In this document: positions 33,314 through 42,741 of the stretch, piece after piece | How positions within the stretch are numbered: the first letter of the stretch is position 1 | How the letters are laid out: each line of letters starts with the position of its first letter | Assembly (NCBI RefSeq): GCF_943373825.1 | Contig: NZ_CALSBP010000001.1 | Coordinates: 806,001 to 870,000 of the forward strand | Direction: 5' to 3' | DNA from: Aquimarina spinulae | Lineage (GTDB): Bacteria; Bacteroidota; Bacteroidia; Flavobacteriales; Flavobacteriaceae | DNA length: 64,000 bases | Program-made: the position numbers and the translations under genes | The notes under the pieces: model-generated | Told to the model about the DNA's origin: nothing | The model's database searches: none | Seen by the model: the letters and a program-made list of their open reading frames with translations, nothing else

Positions 33314-34528
33314 ATGAAAACAAAAGCAGAAAGAAATACAAGACGTTATAAAGAGATCCGAAAAGCGATCTTTATTCCAGGGTTGGCTGCTTTTTCACAG
33401 TTTTATATGTTTCAGCCATTATTACCATCATTAAGCGAAAGTTTTTTGGTATCTCCGGCTGTCAGTAGCCTGGTTGTTTCATCTTCTATGATTGGTATTG
33501 CTTTAGGTCTTTTTATGTTTGCGTTTTATGCAGATATACTACACCGCAAAAAATTAATGTTGATTGCTTTATTTTTGTCTTCATTAATCACAATGCTATC
33601 GGCAATCTCATGGAATTTTAATGTATTGGTCGTTTTTGGTTTTATAAAAGGGTTTTTGCTATCAGGAGTGATAGCGGTTGCTATTGTTTATATTTCTGAA
33701 GAAGTTGAGGTACGATATGTTGGGATTGTGATTGGGATATATTTAGCCGGAAATGTATTAGGTGGTATGTGGGGGCGTGTGGTTGCAGGTTTAATTTCTA
33801 GTTGGTATGATTGGAGAATAGCTACATTATTTATTGGAGGTGTAGGAATAGTATTAAGTACCTTTTTTATGAGACTTTTACCACAATCCTTAAACTTTAA
33901 TCCACAAAAAATCCAAACATTTCAAAAACTAATGTATATGAAAAACTTCCTTAAAAATCCGTTGTTTTTGGGAGTTTATATTTTGATGATCTTAATGATG
34001 GGGACTTTTGTGAGCATTTATAATTATTTAAGTTTTAGGCTAGAAATGCCTCCTTTTTCACTTCCACATTATGTTATTTCCCTATTATTTCTAATTTATG
34101 TCACGGGAGTAGGAGGGACGATAACAATTGGAGCACTAACTCATCGAATTCACTCTTTTCGTATGCTTAAAATCCTGTTAGTACTATTTCTAATAGGAAC
34201 ATTAGGGCTATTTGTAGAAGAGTTGTGGTTATTAGTATTAGGTTTAAGTATACTTACGTTTAGTTTATTAGGGATTCAGACTGTAGTAAACAAGATAATA
34301 TCTCAGTATGCTATTGAAGGAAAAAGCACAGCAAATTGCTTATACTTAATATGCCAGTACATGGGAGCAGGTGGTATCGGAAGTTCGACAGGGCATATAT
34401 TATCAAAATGGGGATGGTCTAATTTTCTTTTTACTTTAATAGGATTCATTCTTTTTTCATTACTATTATTTATGCTATGTGCCAGGCGGTATACCAATAC
34501 ATATAAATTAACAAAAGAGATTTCTTAG
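33314..34528 (+). CDS. MFS transporter (YnfM-like drug/metabolite efflux type)
   Basis: 404 residues from ATG 33314; 17 open codons upstream overlap the promoter zone. About 12 membrane helices. The loop between helices 2 and 3 reads YADILHRKKLMLIAL, the MFS motif A equivalent. The end is hydrophobic and short. Substrate unknown. The divergent LysR gene is the likely regulator. Confidence 0.88.
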   Translation: MKTKAERNTRRYKEIRKAIFIPGLAAFSQFYMFQPLLPSLSESFLVSPAVSSLVVSSSMIGIALGLFMFAFYADILHRKKLMLIALFLSSLITMLSAISWNFNVLVVFGFIKGFLLSGVIAVAIVYISEEVEVRYVGIVIGIYLAGNVLGGMWGRVVAGLISSWYDWRIATLFIGGVGIVLSTFFMRLLPQSLNFNPQKIQTFQKLMYMKNFLKNPLFLGVYILMILMMGTFVSIYNYLSFRLEMPPFSLPHYVISLLFLIYVTGVGGTITIGALTHRIHSFRMLKILLVLFLIGTLGLFVEELWLLVLGLSILTFSLLGIQTVVNKIISQYAIEGKSTANCLYLICQYMGAGGIGSSTGHILSKWGWSNFLFTLIGFILFSLLLFMLCARRYTNTYKLTKEIS

Positions 34529-34570
34529 AGAAGATCATGATCTAGTTTTAAAGAATAAATTTATTTAACT

Positions 34571-35458
34571 ATGCTAAAATCTAATTACTTATTGTTTATA
34601 ATTCCAGCATTAATATGGGGATCTACATGGTATATCATTAAATATCAATTGGGAACTGTAGATCCAATAGTTTCTGTTGCCTATCGGTTTGGATTAGGTG
34701 GGATTATACTATTGGGATATTCTAAGATTAGAAAACTTCCATTATCATTTACAAAGCAGCAACACTTTTTTATTGCTTTACAAGGAATTCTACTATTTGG
34801 AACAAATTATTGGTTGGTATATTTATCAGAACAATACCTAAGTAGTGGGCTAGTGGCTGTAGCATTTTCTACATTAATTTTTATGAATATAGTTTTTGGA
34901 GCGATATTTTTAGGAGATAAAATAAAAAAACAAATCATAATAGGAGCCGTCTTCGGACTTCTAGGAACAGTTCTGATATACCAGGCCGAGTTTAGAAGAA
35001 TAGATTTAACCAATGATCAACTTAAAGGATTGATGTTTTGTATTTGCTCTATCATTTTTGCTTCTTTGGGAAATATTACTTCTTCAAATAATCAACGTAG
35101 ATTTAAACTACCCGTTATTCAAACCAATGGTTTCGGAATGCTATATGGTGCAACTGCTATGTTATTAATAGCCTTGTTTACCGGAAAATCTATACATTTC
35201 GACACTTCATTTTCCTATATTTCATCACTAGTATATTTGACCATTTTTGGATCTATTATTGCATTTACTTCTTATCTCACTTTAATAGGCAAAATTGGAG
35301 CAAGTAAAGCAGCCTATGTTATTGTAGTGATACCGGTAATTGCTTTAACGATTTCTACCGTTTTTGAAGGATACAAGCCTGATGTATACGCTTTTCTAGG
35401 AATTGGACTTATTATTTTTGGAAATGTACTAGCATTAAGAAATAAAAAAACAAGCTGA
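34571..35458 (+). CDS. EamA-family (DMT) transporter
   Basis: 295 residues with ten predicted helices in two EamA halves (about 5-135 and 150-290). The first half starts LLFIIPALIWGSTWYIIKYQ, typical of this family. A metabolite exporter is likely, substrate unknown. It lies 42 bp after the MFS gene in the same direction and may share its transcript. Confidence 0.9.
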   Translation: MLKSNYLLFIIPALIWGSTWYIIKYQLGTVDPIVSVAYRFGLGGIILLGYSKIRKLPLSFTKQQHFFIALQGILLFGTNYWLVYLSEQYLSSGLVAVAFSTLIFMNIVFGAIFLGDKIKKQIIIGAVFGLLGTVLIYQAEFRRIDLTNDQLKGLMFCICSIIFASLGNITSSNNQRRFKLPVIQTNGFGMLYGATAMLLIALFTGKSIHFDTSFSYISSLVYLTIFGSIIAFTSYLTLIGKIGASKAAYVIVVIPVIALTISTVFEGYKPDVYAFLGIGLIIFGNVLALRNKKTS

Positions 35459-35530
35459 TTAAATTCTTGGCAAACTAAAGGAAACTACAGAAACATATAT
35501 CACTTATATACTAATCTATTGATTTATTGT

Positions 35531-35659
35531 ATGAACCCGTCATTTGAAAAATATTTCATTTGGTCTTTTTTTATGAAGAAAATTCTAAAGAAATTTAATA
35601 AACAGGATAAAGAAAAATTTCTGCAAGAAATTAAAAAAAGAAAAGATTATATGGATTAA
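35531..35659 (+). CDS. Possible 42-residue basic small protein
   Basis: ATG 35531 to TAA 35657-35659. The sequence starts MNPSFEKYFIWSFFMKKILK and ends in a Lys/Glu-rich stretch. It lies in the 255-bp gap between the transporter and a LytTR gene. No homologue is recognised; it may be chance. Confidence 0.25.
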   Translation: MNPSFEKYFIWSFFMKKILKKFNKQDKEKFLQEIKKRKDYMD

Positions 35660-35687
35660 AAAAACGATTCAAACCTCTTAAAAATAT

Positions 35688-35695
35688 TACTTTTG
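35688..35695 (+). promoter_or_regulatory. Candidate -7 box (TACTTTTG) for the LytTR gene
   Basis: TAnnTTTG match 19 bp upstream of the ATG at 35714. Confidence 0.45.
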
Positions 35696-35713
35696 GTTAA
35701 AAAATAGTTCTTA

Positions 35714-36613
35714 ATGTCTCGACATTACATTACCAAAATCATACATAAACCTTATCCTTATCTATTTTATTTCAAAAGAAATTTGATAATTGCTCTGGTA
35801 CTGGGAATGTTGATCTACATTATTAATGTATTAGCAGTAGATGAAAGTTATGTGAATACAAACTTTGTGTTTTCAAAACCGCTCCTCTGTATACTTGCAG
35901 GGTTAATGACATTTTTTAGTATTCTCTTGGTACTCGAAGTTATACCCCGAGTATTTTTTAAACCTGATTTAAAAGAAAATTGGACTATAGGAAAAGAATG
36001 TCTTTTAATTGTTTCACTTCTTTTTGTAATTACTATTTTTAATAATACCCTGTCTCTTGTAATTAGTAAAGAGCCTTCTGATAATATCATATTACATTTT
36101 TTAAACTCATCACTATATGTTGTTCTACTTGGTATTGTTCCGGCTTTTCTTCTTGTATGGATCAATTATACCATTCTTTTAAAGGAAAACTTAAAAAAAG
36201 TCTCCTTATACAATGAACAGCTTGAATCTAGAATTACATTTACAAAGAGTGAAGTATCCGATATTATAAGTATACAAACTAGTAATAAAAATGAGGTTCT
36301 GGAGCTAGATATTGGTTCCTTCTTATTCGCTAAATCTGAAGGGAATTATATAGATGTTTTTACCAAAACGTCTGGTAAAGTACATTGTAAACCATATCGA
36401 CTTACGATTCAAAAGCTTGAAGAAGAACTTAATAGTTATGCATTTATTATTAGTACGCATCGATCGTATGTCATTAATATAAGAAACATTAATACGACCT
36501 CTGGTAACGCCAGAAATTATCGCATTAGTTTTGAAGGAGTCCCTCATGAAGTTCCTGTGTCAAGAAATAAATTTCAGGCATTTAAAGATGCTTTTACTAT
36601 TAAAAAAGTGTAA
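35714..36613 (+). CDS. Membrane-anchored LytTR DNA-binding regulator
   Basis: 299 residues. Four transmembrane helices (about 20-40, 55-75, 95-115, 135-155), then a coiled linker and a LytTR domain (about 195-298) with LFAKSEGNYIDVFTKTSGKV and IISTHRSYVINIRNI, the usual DNA-contact block. No receiver domain is present, so the membrane part is likely the sensor. It converges with a beta-barrel-like gene across a 14-bp terminator stem. Confidence 0.9.
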   Translation: MSRHYITKIIHKPYPYLFYFKRNLIIALVLGMLIYIINVLAVDESYVNTNFVFSKPLLCILAGLMTFFSILLVLEVIPRVFFKPDLKENWTIGKECLLIVSLLFVITIFNNTLSLVISKEPSDNIILHFLNSSLYVVLLGIVPAFLLVWINYTILLKENLKKVSLYNEQLESRITFTKSEVSDIISIQTSNKNEVLELDIGSFLFAKSEGNYIDVFTKTSGKVHCKPYRLTIQKLEEELNSYAFIISTHRSYVINIRNINTTSGNARNYRISFEGVPHEVPVSRNKFQAFKDAFTIKKV

Positions 36614-36635
36614 TCTTATCAAAGATTACACTTTT
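36604..36635. terminator. Bidirectional terminator, 14-bp perfect stem
   Basis: AAAAGTGTAATCTT and AAGATTACACTTTT pair around ATCA. The LytTR stop codon lies inside the left arm. A/T tracts on both sides fit use by both converging genes. Confidence 0.85.
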
Positions 36636-36662
36636 AAAAATTGTGATTATTAAGTATACTTT

Positions 36663-37283
36663 CTACAAGGTATACCCAAGGCCTAATCCTAAGAAGAATC
36701 GGGAATCAAAATCTGCAGGTCTGTTTCTTCCTTTATCTAAAAAACCTTTTAAAGAAACCCATGCAAATGCACTAACACTAAAATTATTAATGTTGTAGCC
36801 TAGAGATTGAGAAACCCCATAATTAAAATACACATATTCATTTTTGTACTTTTCATACACCGAATATTGTGGTATTTTTAAAGTTCCTTTTGATTTTAAA
36901 TGTGTTGCTCCTATAAAAGGTTCTAGCGATAGGTAGAATTTCTTCTTGTTAAAAGGGTAATAAGTAACATCAAAAATAGAATACAATCCTATATCTCTTG
37001 TATACCCTTCTACATAATCGGTAAACAAATTATCTGTTTCGGCTATGTAACTATTTTGATGAGCTGTACCATAGGATAACGTAAAATGTTTGCTGTCTAG
37101 GCACTTTAATTTTCCTTTAAATATATACCCATAGTTTTTTCCATAACTGGTATTTAATATATCCTGAGTGTATAAAAGCTCTAATTTCCATCGTTTTTGA
37201 CCTGATTCTTTGTTTTCTTTTTGTCCCTGAACCCAAACAGGTAATGCAAGAAAAAACAAAAGAACTACTACATAGTTTTTCAT
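36663..37283 (-). CDS. Exported protein, probable small outer-membrane beta-barrel
   Basis: 206 residues with a Sec signal (about 1-20, ending VQGQ). Alternating aromatic strands (FTLSYGTAHQN, FYLSLEPFIGATH, YVYFNYGVSQSLGYNI) and a C-terminal FFLGLGLGYTL suggest a barrel inserted by BAM. Function unknown. It lies 10 bp after the esterase lipoprotein gene, so the two are probably expressed together. Confidence 0.6.
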   Translation of the reverse strand: MKNYVVVLLFFLALPVWVQGQKENKESGQKRWKLELLYTQDILNTSYGKNYGYIFKGKLKCLDSKHFTLSYGTAHQNSYIAETDNLFTDYVEGYTRDIGLYSIFDVTYYPFNKKKFYLSLEPFIGATHLKSKGTLKIPQYSVYEKYKNEYVYFNYGVSQSLGYNINNFSVSAFAWVSLKGFLDKGRNRPADFDSRFFLGLGLGYTL

Positions 37284-37293
37284 GATGTTGTAT

Positions 37294-38103
37294 TTATAAA
37301 ATTATAGATAATCCTTTTTTAAAGGTGATCATTGGGCTGTTTCTATGAGAAATGTTTTTTAATCTCTCGTGATGTAGAATTAAGTCGGTATAAGACCGTT
37401 CACTTATTTTTTCCTTAAAGGCATTGTAAAAAAGGTTGATAGAAGCTCCTTCTAAATCGCCAACAGTTATATAAAGATTTTTATCTAGCGAATCATGGGT
37501 GTCAAAGTAGTGCTGTTCTAAATAGAATAGATATGCATTATACCACATGAAATTTGAACTTGCAGCAATAATATTATCAAAAGAATTGGGTTGATCTTGC
37601 TGAAATAATATATACAAAGCAAGATATCCACCTAGAGAATGACCAAATAATGTCCTGTCGACACTTTCAATCTCAAGTTCATTTTCGATATGAGGAATAA
37701 GTTCGTTATTTATAAAATTGATAAATTCTTTTGCGCCTCCCGAAGTTCCTGGAAAATCTCTGTCTTCAGGATACGAGTAATCTCTACCTCTCTGGTTTTT
37801 ATTGGCATATCCCACTCCGATAAGAATAATATCCTCTCTACCAGATTCTGCAACGATATCTGCTGCTTCTTTAAAATAGTCATCTCCATCTAACATATAG
37901 ATGGTATGATAGCTATTTGAAGAATCATAAGCCTGAGGATACAAAATATTAATACTATATGTAGTATTTGTGTGATCCGATGTAATTGCAAAGGGATGAT
38001 TGTTTTTTATTGAAGAAAGGTCGTCTTTCTCACAACTGTTTAGGCCCAATATGCCAATGATTAAACACAGAAAACTCATAGAGTTCTGAATAATTTTTTT
38101 CAT
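37294..38103 (-). CDS. Alpha/beta-hydrolase lipoprotein (esterase D/IroE-like family)
   Basis: Start at ATG 38103 gives a lipoprotein signal ending GLNSC; upstream codons to 38139 are open but unlikely. About 269 residues. Nucleophile elbow GHSLGGYLAL (about 154-163) and YMLDGDDYFKE, as in the PF00756-type putative esterase family (siderophore or feruloyl esterases). The final catalytic His is probably in NISHRNSP. Substrate unknown. Confidence 0.85.
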   Translation of the reverse strand: MKKIIQNSMSFLCLIIGILGLNSCEKDDLSSIKNNHPFAITSDHTNTTYSINILYPQAYDSSNSYHTIYMLDGDDYFKEAADIVAESGREDIILIGVGYANKNQRGRDYSYPEDRDFPGTSGGAKEFINFINNELIPHIENELEIESVDRTLFGHSLGGYLALYILFQQDQPNSFDNIIAASSNFMWYNAYLFYLEQHYFDTHDSLDKNLYITVGDLEGASINLFYNAFKEKISERSYTDLILHHERLKNISHRNSPMITFKKGLSIIL

Positions 38104-38291
38104 AATGTTTCTTATTTTTTTGATTTCTAATTCCAGCAAAAGTATTTTTGAAACCTTTATATATCGCTTAAAGAAAGGCGATTGGTACGAAGTGTCACTT
38201 TTTTGTGACGTACTGGAGTCTTAGACAAAAGATAGATTCATTTAGAAAAAGGGGAGGAGGTATAATAGAAGTATATTATTTATGATCTCTT

Positions 38292-38978
38292 TTATTTTCT
38301 TTTGTATGTAAATGTGATGTTTTCGCTATTCTTAGGTTTCATTGTCATCATGTTATCATGAAATGTAACTATAAATACCTGAACATCTATAGCGCGATTA
38401 TAGTCTATTAAGTGTAGTTCGGGTTTGTGTGCATTCATATACCAATATCCATTTGATCTTGAAGTATCCGGATGTGTTTTACGGTACGTTCCTGTCCAGC
38501 GAATAAAAATAGCTTCTTTACCTTCTGGATTGTAAGATTTTGTAATGTTTTCTTGATTCTTGTATACAGAAACCAGTTGCCAGTTTCCGACAGCTTTATC
38601 TTTGGGGGATTTAGGTAAATTAGAGATTCTGGATAAAGAAACTATTACTTTCATTCCGTCTTCCATACGCGCCCATTTCATTTTGTTGTTAGAAAATTCG
38701 ACTTTAAAAGCTCCGTACTCATCTTTACCATTTTTACTTTCAGGAAGAAATTGCTTTTCTTTTTTATTGTATGTCCAGCTACCTTTGTCATTTTGTAACC
38801 ATCCATTACCAGCCTGATAAGAGTGATCAGTATTGTATTTAAACCATTTAGCGATTGGAGTCATTTTTTTGTCTCCTATGCTTACTTGATCTACGGACCA
38901 TAACCCAGTTATTGATTGCGAATTTATGATGCCCGAAACAAACAAAGTAATGCTTAGAAATAGTAATCTAGTTTTCAT
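38292..38978 (-). CDS. Exported lipocalin-like domain protein
   Basis: I start at ATG 38978, giving a signal peptide ending INSQ and about 228 residues. Two related halves share GLWSVDQVSIGDKKMTP and GNWQLVSVYKNQENITK, each a G-x-W-x-(L/V) strand start, typical of lipocalin-like repeats. Its start overlaps the stop of the serine hydrolase by 11 bp, so the two are translationally coupled. Ligand unknown. Confidence 0.65.
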   Translation of the reverse strand: MKTRLLFLSITLFVSGIINSQSITGLWSVDQVSIGDKKMTPIAKWFKYNTDHSYQAGNGWLQNDKGSWTYNKKEKQFLPESKNGKDEYGAFKVEFSNNKMKWARMEDGMKVIVSLSRISNLPKSPKDKAVGNWQLVSVYKNQENITKSYNPEGKEAIFIRWTGTYRKTHPDTSRSNGYWYMNAHKPELHLIDYNRAIDVQVFIVTFHDNMMTMKPKNSENITFTYKRK

Positions 38979-40119
38979 TTTCTGTAGTATATAGTAGTGC
39001 TGTAATTTTTTTAGCAAGATCAAGTTCATTTGTCTGATCGCCTGTATTGGCGAGAAAAGCGATAATATACTCCCCATCTTCAATATTTATAAGCATAGAT
39101 TTATACCCTTCGGTAGCTCCCCCATGTATGATGTATTTCTTATCGACACCGATATCTCCTATACGATATTGCTTTTCTCCATCAAATACGACCCAACCGT
39201 AACCATAAGAGATTTCGGGATTAATCTTTGATAAATGATTGGTTTGCATAAGTTCTATCTGTTTGCCATTAAAAAGAATAGGAGAACTCATTTCTTTTCC
39301 CCAACGATAGAGATCTTCAGCCGATGAAAATATTCTTCTGCCAAGGGTTAGATCAATAAATTGATTTCGTGTCCAGTCGTTAGTTGTTTCGTTATAATTA
39401 TATCCTTCTACTACATGTTCAAAAACAATACGATTGTCAGAAGTACTAAAAGTATGCTCTAGCTTAAGAGGTTTTGTGATTTTTTGCTCTAAAAGTTTAG
39501 AAAAAGGAAGTTGATAAAGGTCTTCCAGAATGATAATAAGCAAGTGATAAGCGAAATTGCTGTAATAAAACTGTTGGTTTGGATCACTTACTGCAGGAAT
39601 CTTACTAATGAAATCAATATACTCTGTATTATCAAAGTGTTTCCGCTTAAATTTTAAGTGTTTATTTTTTGAAAGATTAGGATGTACCTGACCATAATCG
39701 GGTAAACCAGAAGTATGGCTCAGCAAGTTATGAATTGTGATATTATGATTAAACTCTCCAGAGTATGAATATGTATTAATATGATCGGTAAGATGATCAT
39801 TAAGAGATAATTTACCTTCTTCTACCGCTATAAGAATTAGTGCTGCGATAAATGATTTATTGATAGAACAAATGTCAAAACGATGATCTATTTGCATTGG
39901 GATATTCCAGATTCTATTGGATATGCCTATCGATTTTTTATAGATTATTGTATCCTTAGTGCCTATCACAACAGTACCATTAAACCGATTTTCACGATGT
40001 TCAATTTCAAATAGACGATCCAACTTACTTGTTAGGAAACTGGTATTTACGCTCTTTTGTTTAGAGCAGGATGATGATATAAGAACAATGCATGTGGCAA
40101 TTACAATATATTTTTGCAT
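38968..40119 (-). CDS. Serine hydrolase, beta-lactamase/class C-like lipoprotein
   Basis: Start at ATG 40119 gives a lipoprotein signal with SSSC; the 55 open codons upstream overlap the preceding gene. About 383 residues. S-x-x-K motif SINK in FDICSINKSF, Tyr-x-Asn-type YYSNFAYHL, and HGGATEGYKS as the third (HxG) motif. Such proteins act as D-amino peptidases or esterases more often than as lactamases. It follows a LytTR gene in the same direction. Confidence 0.88.
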   Translation of the reverse strand: MQKYIVIATCIVLISSSCSKQKSVNTSFLTSKLDRLFEIEHRENRFNGTVVIGTKDTIIYKKSIGISNRIWNIPMQIDHRFDICSINKSFIAALILIAVEEGKLSLNDHLTDHINTYSYSGEFNHNITIHNLLSHTSGLPDYGQVHPNLSKNKHLKFKRKHFDNTEYIDFISKIPAVSDPNQQFYYSNFAYHLLIIILEDLYQLPFSKLLEQKITKPLKLEHTFSTSDNRIVFEHVVEGYNYNETTNDWTRNQFIDLTLGRRIFSSAEDLYRWGKEMSSPILFNGKQIELMQTNHLSKINPEISYGYGWVVFDGEKQYRIGDIGVDKKYIIHGGATEGYKSMLINIEDGEYIIAFLANTGDQTNELDLAKKITALLYTTENEN

Positions 40120-40201
40120 ATTTTTATTTAGTTGTGCTGTACAAAAGAATACCTCTGGATAGACTTTCTCAATTAATTTAGGTGTTTTGGTACGAAATTT
40201 C

Positions 40202-41002
40202 TTAATGTGTGGCGAATAATTTAGGAAACTTCTCAGCAAGTGATCCGACATATTTTTTAGATACAGAAATAACCTCACCAGCAATATACACTTCTACCTT
40301 ATTGTTTAATCTATCTACATGATCAATGTTATTAGAATTAATGATATAACTTCGATGACACCTTATTAAAGATTGATTTAAACCAAACTCATCTTCAATA
40401 TCTTTTAGGTTTTTACGCATCAGATGCATATTAACCTGTTGGTTCGACAAGTAGAATATTTCGATGTAATTATCTGCTGATTTGATATAAAGTAAATTTT
40501 CTATACTGATTTGAAACCGTTGCTTTTGATTACTGGATACAATCACAATTAATGAACTCGGTGAATTGTGAAAATGACTTAAAAAGTGGTCAATTAAAAT
40601 ACTTAAAGTAACCGGAAATGCGATAATAAGAGGATACTCATAAAGAAAAGGCCAATAACTTGTCCAGTATAATTCTGTCCACTGATAAAAATAATTGAAT
40701 GCAAGAAATGAAAGATTAAGTCCAATAAACGTAGCCATTAATGCAGTTACAAATGGTTTAACCTTTTTATCAATAGTCAACCATGGACTTAAATGAAATT
40801 CAACTAAATAAAAAGAAAGAGAGGTTATAAATGCGTGCGATAGCGATCTAACAAACATGCTGTGCCCGGTTATGGCTGGTATCTTATCAATATGGTAAGC
40901 TCTGTATACAAACAATACTAGAAAAATAAAAAAACCAGATAAGATTGTAACTATCCATTTGTAGTTGTTTTTTCTATTATTTGATAATAATCTAATTTGC
41001 AT
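40202..41002 (-). CDS. Membrane LytTR regulator
   Basis: 266 residues: four predicted helices in the first 150 residues, and a LytTR domain from about 160 (LLYIKSADNYIEIFYLSNQQ, LIRCHRSYIINSNNI). The layout resembles the regulator at 35714. It heads a minus-strand run with the serine hydrolase and lipocalin-like genes and may regulate them. Confidence 0.9.
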   Translation of the reverse strand: MQIRLLSNNRKNNYKWIVTILSGFFIFLVLFVYRAYHIDKIPAITGHSMFVRSLSHAFITSLSFYLVEFHLSPWLTIDKKVKPFVTALMATFIGLNLSFLAFNYFYQWTELYWTSYWPFLYEYPLIIAFPVTLSILIDHFLSHFHNSPSSLIVIVSSNQKQRFQISIENLLYIKSADNYIEIFYLSNQQVNMHLMRKNLKDIEDEFGLNQSLIRCHRSYIINSNNIDHVDRLNNKVEVYIAGEVISVSKKYVGSLAEKFPKLFATH

Positions 41003-41224
41003 AAATTACAGGTAATGGCTTGCTAAATACGTTTTTGTATTTTTTAAGTAAATATAAAAAATCTGTTAACCATTATTTGATTCCACCTGATATGCTTCAA
41101 CTTTTGTTTTAAAGTTTTCTAAATATATTAATCTCCAGGGCGTCCCTCTTTTAGTAGATATACTTCTTCCCTTATTATTTTTTATTGGATATCTTGAGAA
41201 TTCTACCTCAGTTTTTATTTATTA

Positions 41225-41680
41225 TTAAAGTTGTACACATTTATTATTTGTGATTTTTCCTCCGGTCACAATATCGGATAGGATAACAGAAGTTGAAGGA
41301 GTTCCATATTGAGATAAAATATCGATAAACTGTTCTAAATGATAATTATCCCGTACTACAACTTTCATAATAAGACAATGAACCCCTGTTATTCTACTAC
41401 ACTCCAGGATTTCAGAAAAATTACCAACTAATTCTAAAAAGGGATAAAACTGATTGTCTTTAAAACTCATAGAAATATAGGAAGATAAAGAGTATCCTAG
41501 TTTTTCATAATTTAATTCACTGGTATAAGATAATATTACACCTGTATCTTCTAATCTTAGGATTCGTTCACCTACTGCAGATGAAGAAAGCCCAATTTCT
41601 CGCCCTATTTGAGCATATGAAAATCTTGAATTTTTTTTTAGTAATTGAATTATTTTTAAATCTAAATTATCTTTTATCAT
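41225..41680 (-). CDS. Lrp/AsnC-family regulator
   Basis: 151 residues. N-terminal HTH (DLKIIQLLKKNSRFSYAQIG, then LSSSAVGERILRLEDTGVI) and a C-terminal RAM/ligand domain (about 65-145; ECSRITGVHCLIMKVVVRD). It probably senses an amino acid. No target is evident nearby; the 222 bp upstream of the LytTR gene and the 1-kb gap on the other side contain no obvious partner. Confidence 0.9.
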   Translation of the reverse strand: MIKDNLDLKIIQLLKKNSRFSYAQIGREIGLSSSAVGERILRLEDTGVILSYTSELNYEKLGYSLSSYISMSFKDNQFYPFLELVGNFSEILECSRITGVHCLIMKVVVRDNYHLEQFIDILSQYGTPSTSVILSDIVTGGKITNNKCVQL

Positions 41681-42741
41681 TATTGGTGGGGTTTTGAAAA
41701 TTTAGTATATAATTAATAAAGAATTAGGCTAAATTTTATTAAAAATGAATTATGGCTGTTTATTTATCGCATAAACTTAGTCATGAATTTGTAATATTCT
41801 TAGTTATAATTATCATAAAAATTCTAAATATTTTCTTAAATAAAAAACAAGATAACGTATTGTTATTAAACGATTTCCTTCTATTTGTATAAGATATTTC
41901 CTGAGCTTTTTAGTGTGCGTTTTAAATTCTTGGTTTGTTGGCTAAAAAAAACTTAATTCATCGGATAATGATTGTTTTTTCAGGTTAGTCCATTTAGATA
42001 GAAACTTGATGTTTAGCTAAATTTGAAAAAGAGAGTAAACCAATTTTAGTTTTTAAGAATTGACACTTGTATTTATGATATTGTATGTCCGTTTTGATAC
42101 TTAATATATTTTTATAAAAGGTTGAAAAAGTTTTTTTTGGCGAGTTTATAAGCAGATTTGCGATTTCAAAATGTAAAAAGTCCTGAATGAAGCTAAAACG
42201 GATATACAATTATAAAATCAAGTTATTTTTTAAGAAGAACAAATTGATTTTTTTCTCACTCTTTTCATAACTAATGTAATACTAGTTACATATTAGTCAA
42301 GTATACAAAGAGTATTATGAATTTTAGAAGTTCTGTTTTCTTACTGAAGCGATGAAAATTTATACAAAAAACTTACTTAGTTTTTTCTCAAAATTAGGCT
42401 ATAGTTATTAAATGACCCTAAGTTAATGGATATAGTTGAGTTTTAGTCTGGTTTTGAGTTTTTCTCCCTACAATACATTGTTGTGTAATGAATAATAAGG
42501 AGAAAAAGGGTTTAGGATGAAGAGGTATGAGTAAATCCTCTTCACCTTGATCCTTAATGCAGAATGGTTACATAAATATTTGAAACCAAATAAGGAGCTT
42601 AAATATCAATAAAAAGATAACTACTTACTGTGTTGCAATACTTAAAATTTTGAGGACAATATCAGTTTTCTACTCATTTGTATCTACAGAATACTTCTAG
42701 AAAAAACAAAATTTAACGCCTTAACACAAATCAAATCTAAA
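41681..42741. other. 1.06-kb gene-free gap
   Basis: Very AT-rich. The only open frame (minus, about 71 codons at 41994-42209) has no convincing start or composition. A hairpin GAAGAGG (42519-42525) / CCTCTTC (42537-42543) lies 200 bp before the next gene. No RNA gene could be recognised. Probably a long leader or promoter region of the 1211-residue surface protein. Confidence 0.6.

Noticed and set aside
41994..42209. 71-codon minus-strand open frame in the 1-kb gap
   Set aside because: Low-complexity composition, no plausible start context, no neighbour link.
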